A stretch of DNA of 64,000 nt from Heligmosomoides polygyrus polygyrus (taxonomy: Eukaryota > Nematoda > Chromadorea > Rhabditida > Heligmosomidae). The stretch's first letter is position 1. Each line of letters starts with the position of its first letter. Positions 18,092-30,565 of this stretch are shown piece after piece. The translations under genes were made by a program, and so were the position numbers. The stretch covers positions 9,872,332 to 9,936,331 of the forward strand of contig OX377201.1 of assembly GCA_947396885.1 (NCBI GenBank). Reading direction: 5' to 3'. Below the pieces are notes generated by a model. The model made no database searches, was not told where the DNA came from, and saw only the letters and a program-made list of their open reading frames with translations.

Positions 18092-19288
18092 TTGGGTTGT
18101 TGCGGAAGTTCTCGCCATTTTCAAGACACCACATTTTTTTAGTTTTACAAAAACGAAGCACGTCAAGAAACAAGGCAACCGCCATCATGTTCTATTACTC
18201 TTCTCCACTTTTCAGGCAGACTCCCGATCCCATCAGCATAGAACTTTTCTGGCTTTGATTCGAACAACAACAGAAAGCCAGCGTTCCATGTCGCCCTCGT
18301 CATGGAAAGTCTTTCCTTGTATGGCACTGGAGAAACAGGAAAAGGTGGTAGTCTGTTGGTGCAATATCTGTGCTGTACGGGGTGAGGCAGCACTTCCAAT
18401 CCAAGGTCGAGAAGCTTTTGGCGAGTCATTCTTGCAATGTAATGTCGAGCATTGTGGTGCATGAACCGGATTGTGCCATGATTCGGACGCTTTTCTGCAA
18501 TCTTGGCCGCCAGTCTATCCATCTGGTGACAGTACAAGTCCGCTGTTAGAGCTTCGCTATGGGCCAGCAACTCGTAGTAGATGACATCATTGTAATCCCA
18601 CCGAATAGAAAGCATGATCCTTGACGGGTGAGGAACATCCTTTGGCTGTGGCTTAGGCTGCTAACCCTTGTCAATCCAGTGCTCGATGTTGACGTACAGG
18701 CACCACTTCTCATCTCCTGTGATGGACTTCAGCCAAATATCTGTGCGCTTGCACGAAAGCAATTAAGTGGCCATCTCAGCAAGTCGCTGGCGGTGACGTT
18801 CGGCGAGGTTATGGGGAACCCACTGTGCCGACTTGTGATGGTGGCATAGTACACCTCGAGTCCTGCGCAGGTTCACGACTCCGTCGTGGGTCCGATTCCA
18901 CCAGCTGTCGCAGTCGGTCGTTGTCGACATCGGATCCACGTCCTGACCTGAACGAATCTTGAAGGTTAAACTCTCTTTGCGAAAGCGTGCGAACCATTCT
19001 CGTGCAGTGCGATCAAACACTGTGCCCTCTCCAAATGCACCATTGATGCGACGACACGAAGCTGCGCTGACCCACCGAATTTGAAGTGGTACAATAAGAG
19101 ACCTCGGATGTACTCCTTTAAAAACTCCATTTTTCTAAAAGGAGTTTCTCGAGATTGAGTACCTAGCAATAATAGTAAACTTATACATACCTGTTCTCTT
19201 TATGTGAACAAAGATAGGTTGCTATAAGGTAGCGTTTGTGGGAAAAAAGCACATACAAAAAATGGCGGGAACTTTTGCAGCAACCTAA
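18092..19288 (-). mobile_element. mariner element with broken transposase
   Basis: Termini TTGGGTTGTTGCGGAAGTTC and TTAGGTTGCTGCAAAAGTTC (right, inverted). Minus-strand pieces in order: a helix-turn-helix region 19169-18966, FDRTAREWFARFR 19020-18763, then 18615-18163 with MLSIRWDYNDVIYYELL, FMHHNARHYIA (Asp of HDNARPH replaced by His) and a PEKWRRVIEHDG end. Several frame changes and the lost Asp show it is dead. The length of about 1.2 kb is normal for mariner. Confidence 0.9.
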
Positions 19289-19454
19289 CATTATATTGTT
19301 TCCCTGTTTTAAGTTCATCCCTCAAATCGCTATTAACACTCAGTTTATTTGGTGGACTTTTATTTGTTAAATGAATTAAATTATATTAAAAATTAAAACA
19401 GATAGACAAACAAGTAAATAAGTAAATAAACAAATACATGTAATCATCAGATTA

Positions 19455-19889
19455 ACCGGATCTATCCTAGTCCGGGGGGAGGCACATAACTAAAGAGTAT
19501 GTAAAAACTCGACTTGGGACTTACCGAGCGACTCCTACAGAGCGCAATAGAACCTAAATCAGAAGAATTCACGAGCAAAAAAAAAACGAAAAAAATGTTT
19601 TCGCCGCGGTTGTAAGCGGGTGAAGTTACGTGCCCTCTTCACCATGTTAGATCCCGGTTATAACATGTCAGGCGGTGGTCAGCACGCGGCACGACTCCAT
19701 TGCGCCGCTCTTTGCCCGCCGATACGGTTGTCAAACTGCGGTGATTTTATTTTTTATTTATCCATTGGTTTTTTCTTTGTTTTAGGTTCTATCGTGCAAC
19801 GTAGGAGTCGCTCGGTAAGCCCCAAGTAGAGTTGTTACATACTTTTTAGTTATGTGGCCCCCCGGACTAGGATAGATCCGATTAACCTC
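19455..19889. mobile_element. Foldback MITE with arms of about 105 nt
   Basis: Left arm GGATCTATCCTAGTCCGGGG... and right arm ...CCCCCGGACTAGGATAGATCC pair over about 105 nt, including CTTACCGAGCGACTCCTAC against GTAGGAGTCGCTCGGTAAG. The interior is short and AT-rich. Similar GGATAGAT words at 11331, 20355, 20540 and 21320 suggest more decayed relatives. Confidence 0.75.
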
Positions 19890-19928
19890 TGGTGAGCCAA
19901 GCTGCTGTACGTGGCCCTGCCACCTGAA

Positions 19929-20093
19929 GCCGGATTCATCAACGACTTACAGCTATTTAACGGAAAAATACTGCCGAAATCATTGATAGCGCGCGGCTTA
20001 TCAAGCGATATGGTAGCGATTCACCGCCCTATAATGGATATCGGCTGTATTTTCTCTGTTAAACAGCTGTAAGTCGTTGACGCATCCGGCCCG
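19929..20093. mobile_element. MITE-B copy
   Basis: GCCGGATTCATCAACGACTT at the left and AAGTCGTTGACGCATCCGGC at the right. Interior GCGCGGCTTATCAAGCGATA is shared with the copies at 35873 and 60243. Confidence 0.8.
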
Positions 20094-20349
20094 TGGAGTA
20101 CATGTGCGGTGTACTGTAGCGTACAACTCCAAATCTTGACAAAGTGTCGATCATGGTGGTTACCTATCGAGAATAATAAGATTCACACTAATTTAACCGT
20201 TAGCTCCATAGCTCTTCTAGAGTGAAACATATGTGATGTGTTAAATAAAATTTTTGATGAAGAAAAAACTAAGACGGGTTTGTCTGTAGTGAGACATTTA
20301 TCCTATTTTGTTTAATATTTCCCAACGAGAGGCTAAGTTGACATAGTAA

Positions 20350-21130
20350 AGCTTTGTTGGATCTATTCTAGTAGGAGTTAGTGCACTGTAACTACTGGAC
20401 AACATCGGCAAAACTGAAGGCAGGCTAGCTTACAAGGACACTACCGTGAACCGACCTAAGAGAGTACCTTTCTTTGCAATTTCCTTGCCGGAATACGTTT
20501 TCCTGTTTACCCTTGTCCCGCTTCTCTAGCGATCCCCTCCGACCAGGATAGATACGTTTTGAGTGCTCCCAGCGAGGATATTTACACCATTTTCACGTCA
20601 AATTGGAGACTTTCCTAATCAAATTGGACTCAGGTTTCAAGTCAAACTGAATACGCTTCTAAGCATGCTCGACGCTTCTGAAACCAAACTGAGAATCTTT
20701 CTAATCAAAGCCAGAGCCTTTCACTTTAAACTAGACTCTCCGAGAAAAAGTAAAGTTAAATGATTTTTAACAAGGAAAATTTGGCACGGCTTTCAATCAT
20801 TTAAAAAACTCCAGTATGTCAAGGTACGGCTGAAACTTTGAAATTTTTAAATTCCCAAACAAAAATAATGTGTCAAAACATATTTCAAAGTGCAGAAAGG
20901 CGGCAATTTCGAATGCAGAAACGATAAGAGAAGAGATTTCGCCATGCATTCGTATAGCACGTTGCCACTTACACTTGATTGATAGTGTGGATATTTCTTA
21001 CTTGAAACATAAACAAGAATATGTGTGCTTCCTACAATTGCTTTTGTTGTAACGTTGTCAGCTGTGCAACTCCACTCAAATAAAATTGTTGCTATCTATC
21101 AATCTATATCAATCTATCAATCCGAAATCT
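20350..21130. other. AT-rich DNA with dispersed degenerate repeats
   Basis: 20570-20765 has tandem-like TTCACGTCAAATTGGAGAC words; 20870-21060 carries a block (GATTGATAGTG...ACAAGAATATGTGTG) that recurs at 45190-45300. No coding signal. Confidence 0.4.
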
Positions 21131-21382
21131 ATTCTTTTATTTAGCACTAAAAATGTCTGCCTTCCTGCACTTTAGAACGAGCTCTAAAACGCTATTTTCT
21201 CTTAAAAATATGACAATATAATGTTCATGGGTTCGGGATTTTCCTCAAGCCACTTTTAGGTGCGAAGACGACGAAGACCATGAGTCGTATTTTTTTTGGG
21301 ATGCGGCGGCAAAATATTGTATGCCTCTGCGACCAGGATAGATGTGTAAAACCACTTTCTGAGACAGGCTAATTTAAAGTTA

Positions 21383-22433
21383 TTAGGTTGTCCCATAAGT
21401 CCCCGCCGTTTTTTTTTCAACGATTCACTGCAGATTTCGCCGGTGGTCTCTTGCATAGCGCTGCATAGCTTTCGAAAGAGAATGATTTGCTCTATCAGAA
21501 CATGTATTGCGTTTCTTTCTTTATCATGGATTTTGTCAATTTTCAGGTCGTTGAAGTGAAAAGCGAAAAAGTGAAAAAGTAGCCATTTGCGCACTTGTTC
21601 TCTCCACTTAGGTTTGTAATTTCTTGCGCAGTTTTTTATAGCACTTGGAAGGTAATGTTTTGTACTACAAGAATATGTGTTGGTCCCATTTTCTCACTTG
21701 CCCTTTATTGATTTTTAGGCCATCAAATTGGGAATTCCGACTTTTCCGTCCGAATTTTACCAAAACTCCGGTTCTGTGGTTGGACTTTCCTACTTGGTGT
21801 CATATGTCGTTTGGAAGAGGATGTCTTGTTTAGTGAGAATTTGTGTCGCGTTTATTGGCTAACGCTGATTTCTGTCGAATATCAACAACTGAAGAAGGAG
21901 AAGGAATTGTTGGTAAAGACGATTTTTCTCTTTTTGGCATTTTGTTGATATTCGATAGAAATCAATAAACGCGACACATATTCTTATAGAGCAAAACATT
22001 CTCTTTCGAACGAATATAATGCCAACCAAAAAAGTCCAAACACAGAGTAGGAGCTGTCGGCAAAGATAACCATCCTCCTTCGGACGTCCCAATTTGATGA
22101 CCTAAAAATCAATAAAGGACAAATGAGCAAATAGCACTAACACATATTCTTGTAGTACATATTATTGTCTTCCAGATGCTGTAAAAAAAGTGCGCAAAAA
22201 TTACAAACTTAAGCAGAGAGAACAAGCGCGCAATGGGCTACTTTTTCACTTTTTCACTTTTCACTTCAGTAACCCAAAAATTGACAAAATTCATGATGGA
22301 AAAAGAAATGCAGTACTTTTTCTGATAGAGCAAATCATTTTCTTTCGAAAGCTACACAGCGCTATACAAGAGACCGTCGGCGAAATCTGCAGTGATCGTT
22401 GAAAAAACGGCGAGGACTTATGAGACAACCTAA
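21383..22433. mobile_element. Long foldback element with mariner-type ends
   Basis: Starts TTAGGTTGTCCCATAAGTCC and ends with its inverted counterpart CAACCTAA, flanked by TA on both sides. The arms remain complementary nearly to the centre (for example GTCGCGTTTATTGG at 21846 against the AATAAACGCGAC block near 21966), so each arm is about 500 nt. There is no transposase. The ends and TA target indicate a mariner-derived non-autonomous element. Confidence 0.8.
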
Positions 22434-23176
22434 TAGGAAAAGTTCATATTGAATTTTCTTTGGACAAAAAATTGTTCTAACCTTCCTGGGTAGTTTCCAG
22501 CTTTATCTAGAAGATGCTTTTTGATCTGGAAGACATTCACTGCGATCTCAAAAGCGTCAAGCTTGCTTAGCAGTGTGTACAATTGGACGTAAAAGTAATG
22601 TAAATGGGCCTTTAGTTTTGGCGACAACGAGACTTACTAAAAAAATCTATAAAACTTTACATTTGAAGAGAAGAGCTTACCACATAAAACATGTTACTAA
22701 AAACGAAATGATCTAAATTCTGGTATTGTATTGCAGTAAGCATTGGAACAATGCACGATGCAAATTCCTGGGTTTAGCGGATTGTCGAAGGCACGATTAT
22801 GTTGCGTGCAGTAGTGCATTCATTGAATTCTCTAGATTCAAAGTTTTTGGAACGTCCTATCGACTAAATAAAATTTGCGTCAATTTTCGTCAACTTCCGT
22901 CAGAAATCTTCAATAGATTGACTGAAGAATAATAATTTGATGGATACGAGCTGTCTGAAAAGGAAAGGTTCCCAACTCAAGGTGAGCTTTTGCGATGCTG
23001 TTTTGACAGGATGTAGGGCCCTGTGAGCGAAGTCCAGAACCACAGTCAGTTTTTGCTGAACGCTTTTTTGGAGACCTGAAAAAGAGGAGTGAAGACGTGT
23101 GCGCAACAATCAGCCATCCCTATGACCCCACGAGATGTGCATCAATGGCGCTGTCGGTGGAGTGCCGCCTCGTATA

Positions 23177-23507
23177 GGCCCACGCACACTTCTGCGACAG
23201 CGCGGCGCGGCCATAATGAAGCATAGGGCCGCGACGACCGCGGCAGCGACACTGCGACATGTGCCGCAGGGAGGGGGCATGCACACTCTTGCGACTGTCG
23301 CGGAGGCTATCGCAGGCGACGCCGCGCTGAGTGCCACAGGCTGGAATGCTTCAAACCATTCCTCGGAGCACGGCATCCACGGGGACGTCGGTCCCGTTGC
23401 CTGAAACGGTGCTCTAATGCGCCCGCGCCGCAACCGCCGGATTTCGCGGAGGTAGCCGTCGCGCCACTTGCCGCGCCGCGGTGTCGCAGAAGTATGCATG
23501 GGTTTTA
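23177..23507. mobile_element. MITE-P copy, GC-rich
   Basis: Left end AGGCCCACGCACACTTCTGC and right end GCAGAAGTATGCATGGGTTT, with paired GCGCGGCG arms; the interior is very GC-rich against AT-rich flanks. Flanking TAT on both sides fits a 3-bp target duplication. Frames on both strands here are by-products of GC richness. Confidence 0.65.
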
Positions 23508-23509
23508 TG

Positions 23510-24270
23510 AGCACACTGGCGGGCTTTTCAGTATGTTACTATAGAGTGTTGCCCTATCAACATCACACATTCCAGACATTATCTTAAAAACAATGGGAAC
23601 ATCTCTTAGCCTCTTGCGTATTTCCAAAAAATGAAGACCGAGAAATTTAATTTTAATTGTAGGCCTTGGTTGGAGAAAATAAAGAAATCTGTAATCTGAA
23701 CAGTCATTTTAGTAATCCACCTGGATATTTTAAGAACATTTTAGTTTAAAAAAGCTTAACATAGGTAAGCACATTCTCTAAGCAGACCACTATGTCATCC
23801 TTTACGCCATCGTTGTGAATAGTTCTTGTTTCGTTTTAAGTGGTTCAGTGTCAATATCAGCGCAAGGTAAATTCATTGTATTTTGACCCACAAGAGTAGG
23901 TAGGTCTAGTCCAGCCTTCTGTACGCTTTCTAGCTTAATTCCACAACCAATGCGGCTGTCTTATAGATCTCAACTACGATCACAAAAGATTAGGACTGGG
24001 AGCTATAATTACCACAAATGAGAATAATTACAATGAAGAAACAAGGAGAGCAATAGGAGGAAGACCACACCAAGTGGGTCCCATGTGAGTAGTGTGTGGA
24101 TTAGATGGCTCTCCAGGAGAGTCGATGCTGGCACGGCTGCATGCGTTCTACGGTATCTACCCCGGATACCAGTTTACGAACCTGTGTCAGCCGGCTCCGT
24201 ATCCGATGGTCACAGCTCCTTGTGAATGTTTCAAAATGGATATGGAGCTGGGTTGAGCGATATAAATACA
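23510..24270. other. AT-rich DNA, nothing recognised
   Basis: Contains AATAAAGAAATCTGTAATCT near 23680, possibly an old LINE end. No other feature. Confidence 0.35.
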
Positions 24271-24285
24271 TATGTTTAATAAAGG

Positions 24286-25480
24286 ATGTTGCGATGTAAT
24301 TTACTTCGATTTTCGAAGGCTTTCGATAGGGTTGACCACAGTAAGCTACTACACAAAATTGAAAGTCTAGGATTCCATCCTATAGTAGTCAGCTGGATAA
24401 AGGACTATCTGATAGGAAGGAGTTACCAGGTTAAAGTAGCTCACAGCTTTTCCACTAGTAAGCCTGTTACAAGTGGGTACCCCAGGGTGGGGTGTTGTCC
24501 CCAGTTCCTTTTGCTATTTATACGTCTGATCTACCTGTAATTCTAGAAGGATGTGGTGTTAGTTGTAAGCAGTTCGGAGATTATGTGAACATATATAGAG
24601 GTATCAGAGGCCCAAGTGACATAGAGTCTATTCAGCCTGCCCTTGATGCTACGCAGTTGTGGTCTGAAATATGGAGACTCCCCTTGGCACCTGAGAAAAC
24701 GGTATTTATGAGGATGGGTAAATTCGATTATGTCGCCAACTATAGCATCAAAAATCACTCAATAAAAGCCGTTTCTTTCGTTGAAGATTTAGGATTTCAC
24801 TACGACAAAAAGCTTGACTTCTCTGAGCACTACAAAATTATTTGCAGTAAAGCGTCTACTCGAATGTTCCTTATATTCAAAGCTCTCTCTATAGTGGATC
24901 AGGAAATGCTTCTTAGTGCTTACAAGTCATACATTCGCCCCATTGTTGAGTATGGTTCACCTGTGTTTTCTCCTTCAAGATCTAAAGACATCGCTCTTCT
25001 TGAGAAGGTGCAAGACAATTTCACTCGCAAATTATTTCTTAGGATAGCTTGTAGTAGATCTGTAAAAGCTCCTAGTCCTGTAGCTAGAAATTGCGAATAT
25101 AAGTTGCATTCTTTAGTCTCTCGTTGTAAACTTACTGATGTTTGTGTGGTTTTCAAACTCTTGTCTGGTCTAAGTGATGTAGACGTTTCAAAATTCTATC
25201 GTATAATAATATCTAGAACTAGGAGCAGCTCAGAAAAAATATCTTACGGTGTACCCAAAACGAATACCAGATCATGTAGTTTCACGTGCAGAGCTGGTTC
25301 CAGCTTCATCTCGCTAAACTCCTGTGTCCCAATCGTCGGCACATTACAGGCTGTTCAGGCGCATGGCTAGAAGCAAGGTTTTGCATTTCTAGATTTTACA
25401 GTTGTTCTTCCTGTATTGGTGATTTGTATTGTACTACATCTTATACCACGTATGCCTTAGGCATCGTATAGAAATAAATA
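24286..25480 (+). pseudogene. CR1-type non-LTR retrotransposon, 5' truncated
   Basis: The RT begins at motif A (YFDF with a one-base slip, then SKAFDRVDHSKLLHKIESLG) and goes on through LPLAPEKTVFMRMG, VEDLGFHYDKKLDFSEH and SYIRPIVEYGSPVFSPS to about 25370. A frame shift near 24500 separates the two parts. The motif C box FADD is changed to FGDY, so the enzyme is dead. The 3' region ends in GAAATAAATAAATATG. The same 3' end recurs at 25940-26095. Confidence 0.85.
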
Positions 25481-25689
25481 AATATGTGTATACTACACAA
25501 GTGCATAGACACAATTAGCGGCATTTCTCGTAGTAGCCCTATATTATTCGTCTCAGTTATTCATCCTATCTTCGGACACCACATTTCAGTCGTCGATATA
25601 CAATAATGTTAGGTTCATCAGGAATTCTTGATAAAGTTTTTTCTAAGCTGTTGCTTGTTGTTGTGATTGTTGATACCACTATGATCAAA

Positions 25690-25735
25690 CTGACTTGCCC
25701 GTGCAATAAATAAATAAATAAATAAACAACCAAAC
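25690..25735 (+). repeat. (AAAT)n retroelement tail
   Basis: GCAATAAATAAATAAATAAA without a recognisable LINE body upstream. Confidence 0.5.
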
Positions 25736-25937
25736 CCTGGTCAGTACGCAGTCGTGAGCTGCTGGACAGCATAACTACCTATCTACCACTGTATAACTAA
25801 GCTTGCTCGTAGCTAATGATTAGATCTCATTTAGGAGCTGCAGAGTGTGCAAGCTGTTGCTGTTTATAGATTTATCATAACTTTCTATCAGTGATTGTCG
25901 TTATTGATAGCAGCTTATGATAAGATCTCGATCTGGA

Positions 25938-26100
25938 TCGTCGACACATTCCAGGCTGTTCAGGCACATAGCTAGAAGCAAGCTTTTGCATTTCTAGATT
26001 TTACAGTTGTTCTTCCTGCATTGGTGATTTGTTTTATACAACATCCTATGTATATCACTATGCCTTATGCATCGTACAGAAATAAATAAATAAATAAACA
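25938..26100 (+). mobile_element. CR1-type LINE 3' end, second copy
   Basis: Closely matches 25330-25480 (CATTCCAGGCTGTTCAGGC, TTTTGCATTTCTAGATTTTA) and ends in AAATAAATAAATAAATAAAC. It is severely 5' truncated, as usual for LINE copies. Confidence 0.8.
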
Positions 26101-26379
26101 AGGCGATGTTTTCGGTTCAATTATCTTCGTTCTGCGAAGGTCTCTACCGACTTACAAGCATGCCAACACGCTCAAATCAAAACACGACAAAACAAAGCAC
26201 TAGTGCAACTCGCCGAAATTCAATATTGACGCATTCGACAAGAAAATGAAAGCAACACGTTCTACTGAGATAATCTCTCAGAAGAGCAGTTTCTGAAGAG
26301 TAGATTGTGAGCAGTCAAATTAGGGCTTTTAGCAAGATGCAGAACTTTTTTGCCTGAGCAAAGAATAGAGGTAAATATT

Positions 26380-27258
26380 ATGTTGTCCCACACAGAATGT
26401 CGCGTAAGCGGCCTTTTCACAGTTATTCGCATCGGTTGTGAGCTCGCTTAGTATTGAATTTTCGCGGCGTTTCATCTTCTACATTTTCTATTTTTTCTAC
26501 TTCATTCCTTCATCGGTTTCTGAAGTTATAGCCTTCAGACTGCAATGGGCCAGAAAATGATTGCGCGCGCGTGCCTGCTCTACGAGTTCAAATTGAGAAA
26601 ATCCGCTGCGGAGTCGCATCGGTCATTGGTAGCTGCATTTGGCGAAGATACCGTTTTCAAAAGATAATGCCAAGGGTGGTTTCAACGTCGTGCCGCCGGC
26701 GACAAAAGTCTTGAAAACGAAGAGCATGGAAAACAAGCGCCTATCCTGGATAACGACCTTTCACGGACTACCATTGAAGCTGATCCGACAAGAGACGGAG
26801 CTTGCAGTGAGCTCGTCTGCTCTAAATCCCGCCCCAAATTTAGATCCAAATCAAGCTGACGCGTCCTCTATCAACTTGATGAGTGATAATACGAGGCTTC
26901 ATGCCGAAAAAGTCGTTCAGTAGAAAATCGAAAAACTTGGTTGGACCGTTTTGCCTCATCCGCCGAACAGCCCTGACATTGCGTCATCCCACTACCACAT
27001 ATTCCGCTCGATGCAGCACGCCTTGTGTGGGAAAAATGTTCCCTGACTACGATGAAATCCGGATTAGGGTTTCTCCATTCGCGGTCAGCCTATTCCGTTA
27101 AAGATGGGATCCAATCTTTGCGTGTACGTTGGACAACGGTTGTTTACAGTTGTATAGTATATGTTACCAAATTGGGTGTGTTTGACGTTTTTTTTACAAA
27201 TTGCTTTGTATGAATTTAGCATTTTGGTCTGAAGCGACATTCCGTGTGGGACACCCTA
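26380..27258 (+). mobile_element. mariner element, truncated
   Basis: Inverted ends TGTCCCACACAGAATGTCGC and GCGACATTCCGTGTGGGACA. Plus-strand transposase remnants: 26639-26923, MSDNTRLHAEK, then after a stop KLGWTVLPHPPNSPDIASSH and YHIFRSMQHAL. The catalytic Asp of SDYHLF is His. Length is about 880 bp, so it is also deleted. Confidence 0.85.
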
Positions 27259-27642
27259 ATAGAAAAGTGAATGCCAAACCAGAGCCTCCCTAGAGCAAGC
27301 ATAAGACCATGGAAATGATGAGCAGTCTAGAAAGAAGCAGATTGTGCAGTCTTCATCAATAGTGAAGCTGGGATTAGAGGATAAGGAACAAGTCGGGACA
27401 GTTGGTGCAGTTGCAAGGTGACAGGTATTGTTGTTTTCTATCCACTAATCCGCTTTAGGCCAGTAATTCGTTTAGGGCAATACACCTAAGTGTTGACAGC
27501 GACAGACGGAAATGCTTTGAATGATTAAAATGAGTAGCTAAAAACAAGCTGCATGACAGTGTTGCCAGCTGCCCGTTTCATTAACCAATTTTCGTGCTTG
27601 CATGATATAGCAAGAATAATCAAAAGTTTGGATGAAAAAATT

Positions 27643-28466
27643 CGGCGCTATTGTACTTTCACAACTCCACGGGTCGAAAAAAATTCGCCCAAACTTCCCC
27701 TATAGTTATTTGAGGTGCTGATTACGAGTCTGACATACGTTTTCGAAATTTTGGCCGATTAGGTAAGTTAAGGTAGCTATGAATGAGTAAGCCCTAGTTT
27801 ATACTTGCGCCGCCACGCGGCGCGGCACCATGATCGCCATAAATATCGATTTTTCGCCCCGCCCAGTCGATATCTATACCGACCGTCGTGCCGCGCCGCA
27901 AGTGTAAACTAGGGCTAAGGCTGCCAATGTCATGATCACCGATTTCGCTCAAACTTCGCTTAGTGAGGTTATTTGGAGTGCTGATCACGAATCTGTCATC
28001 CGTTTTTCGTATCACGCTGGAGTACGGTAGCTACGAACAAGGAACGCTTCAGGATGGATTCCTGGTGGTAGACTGAATATCTGAAGAAGTATCTTACCAT
28101 TGCACAACAGTTGTGACGACATCTATGTTTTCATCTTCTAAAGGAAAACTTTGACAACAGATTGGTTTGGTGTAGTCTTCAGGAATACCTAAGTACCGGA
28201 CATTTAGACTAGGTTACCTACCATAAGCTACCATACTCCAACGTAAAACGAAAACGGATGTCATACTCGTGACCAGCATCCCAAATAACCCCTCCCCAGG
28301 GAGCCTTAGTCACCCGTACCTACCGTAACCCACCGTAATTGACCGAAATTTTAAAAGCGAATCTCAGATTTGTGATCAGCATCTCAAATAACCCCCATAG
28401 GCGAAGTTTGGGCGAAAAACTTTTTTCGACTTCTCCTCGTGCTGTAAAAGTACAATAGTGCCGAAA
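27643..28466. mobile_element. Inverted-repeat element, family G
   Basis: Ends TTCGGCGCTATTGTACTTTC and, inverted, AAAGTACAATAGTGCCGAA. Both arms carry GCTGATCACGA..CTGACATCCGTTTTTCG-type and GGGCGAAGTTTGGGCGAAA-type blocks in opposite orientation. A MITE-P copy sits inside the left arm. Related arms are at 32.15-32.93 kb and 59.38-59.56 kb. Confidence 0.7.
27797..27916. mobile_element. MITE-P copy nested in the family G element
   Basis: GCCCTAGTTTATACTTGCGC at the left and AAGTGTAAACTAGGGC at the right, flanked by TAA on both sides. GC-rich palindromic body (GCCGCCACGCGGCGCGGC). Confidence 0.85.
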
Positions 28467-28521
28467 ATTCATTGGCATTGGAATCCAGTTCCTGTAAAAC
28501 TACTCACTTCTGTAGAAACGT

Positions 28522-28735
28522 CATCCTGTCAACATACCACTAGTGGATAATATTGCCCATTGAGGTTATGTTCACTTCTAATATTATTTTTGCCATTCCA
28601 GTGAAAGTGAAGTTGCTCAAGGTAATATGCATTCTCAAGGTTTCCTTCTGAAAATAGCCACGCATTCTCAGAAAATTATAGGCATCAATAAACCAAAATT
28701 TGGGTGGAACCCTACAACAGGATACAGTATGTATC
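28522..28735 (-). pseudogene. Orphan alpha-carbonic anhydrase exon
   Basis: On the minus strand, after TTTTCAG near 28650, a frame reads GNLENAYYLEQLHFHWNG, then RSEHNLNGQYYPLV, with a donor GTATGT. It is homologous to the 6537-6428 exon of the intact gene (GNLGSKYYLQQFHFHWDG, SEHSLDGLHYPLE). The two zinc His are kept. No neighbouring homologous exons (signal peptide, VHFVH, TTPPC) were found within several kb. Probably a relic of a duplicated gene; a live second gene with diverged exons is not excluded. Confidence 0.65.
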
Positions 28736-28739
28736 TATA

Positions 28740-30560
28740 ACTATTATGGTAGATATAGCCTAGCCACTGCACGTCTAGAGGTCTTACTGCTAACTTACTG
28801 TTTACTGCTAACATACATACGCATGCATACTTGTACAAATTCGGATATTTTGTTCTGAGTGAGGACAAATGTGGACCTCCCACTCTGCATTTGCATCAAC
28901 ATATTTAATTTTACCGGTTAAATATGGCCTTTTTCTCCATGACTGAAAACCTTGGACCATCTTCACATGAATGCATAAGAGATGAGAGTATACAGTAGAA
29001 GAATTTTTACGTCTTCTAAGCCTTTCCAAAACCAAAACACCCAGTTTCTGTAAATCCACATGAGAACCAATACTGATCATCCACATAACCACGCGAAAAT
29101 GAAAGCGATAATCTGCCACTTTTCGACGTCTAAAGCGTATGTTCTGCTGAGCTGCACTTACTTGGTCGCCGCGAAGATCAAGCAGAAACAGACTAAGAAA
29201 AAGAGTGTGAATAGATTGGTTAAGTTGTCGCTTTTTCCAACATAACACTAATGCAGTGAAACCATCTTGTGATTGTGCTGCATCTGAAATAAATCTGAAA
29301 ATGAAATTGCACAATGCGAAAATATCAGCCAACGGAAAGAAGATCGTTGGGAGTTTTATCTGCCTACAACTAGCTCCAGTGTTTGATAAAGATGAGAAAG
29401 ATGTTGCCAAAGCTCATTTGTCTTGCTATAGCGCAGTAATCAGCTCTACTACCGCTGAAACCCTGTGGATACACTTAACTGGACCACTGAGGTCTGTCAA
29501 CAGAGAACTTCACTTCCGTGAGTGACGAGGCCGCAGAACAACAGATTGATTATGAGAATACACAGTCGACTGCAACGATAAGGACGGCAACCTAAAGCAG
29601 GCTGGCGGCGCTTGGAATTCCTGGGCCCTTGGTGACCGCTATGCGCTTCCAAAGCGGCATTATACGCGCCACATTTCCAACTATTTCTTTAGTTTGACCT
29701 GCATTAGCGAGTTACCACCGGGCCTACGTTGATGTTCATCGGCCTACTCGCCAACGAGATGTTGTAGTAAAATATTACGTGTACCAGCGGCCAGAGCGGC
29801 CTCTTGGCCGCAGTGGTCCTTATTGATGCACCTTAGGTGAATACGCTCACAGGTACGGAACCCTACATAATTATGTAAGCATACTTCAGTTGCGGAAAGA
29901 AGCGTTACTATTTATATACATCAATCTTGTAATTCAGAAAGACGAGCTCGGGCGCCAACAGACTATAGTGAAATAATCCTAGTTATATGTAAAAGATGTT
30001 CACTACCAGACTCAGCAAATGTTCGAAAAGCTGCTCCACGAAACGTCTATGTGACATACTTCAAGCAAAGCACTGCAAAAACACTACAGTGGTGTTTGTT
30101 ATATATCTCTGCCTGGTATACAATTCTGCTTGGTCTCCTTCCTGCGACCCGTCTGCTCCGAGAGCCACTTGGTGAGAGAGAAGTGTAGAGAAGATTTATT
30201 AAGGAAAAGATAAGGAGAACAATATCCACAACTAGGGAGTCGTGGGCCCGACCTTAGCACACCAAGGCCTCCTGCTGCCGGCCTTTTATGCAGTCCGCTT
30301 CCCACCTCGCCTGCTCGCGATCTACTAACTTGTTAGCGGGAGACCACTCCTTGGGTGGTCATCGGCGTCCAACTTGCCGAGCACGGACTCAGCCATCAGG
30401 TCTAACGTATGGGTCACTGCCACAACAGTGTTAATGCAACGAGCATTACAACACGTTGGATTTCATTTGAAGGAGTCATGGAAGCTCAAAGTGCGAACTT
30501 TAAGGGGGCATTAATCGTTCTGCCTACTGCATCGCAAAAAAAAATTGAACTACAGTTCTA
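28740..30560. other. Unassigned region
   Basis: The longest frame is 29410-28808 on the minus strand (200 codons), without family motif. It is crossed by a strong GTAAGT donor near 29170 and a TTTTTCTTAG acceptor, so a small exon there is possible. 29570-30450 is GC-richer with no recognised repeat. No function is assigned. Confidence 0.3.
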
Positions 30561-30565
30561 GCATA

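Noticed and set aside
23110..23514. Frames of 89 and 134 codons as genes
   Set aside because: They lie in a GC-rich palindromic MITE, and frames on both strands are explained by its composition.
28808..29410. 200-codon minus-strand frame
   Set aside because: No domain, no compositional sign of a protein, and crossed by strong splice signals. Not called as a gene.
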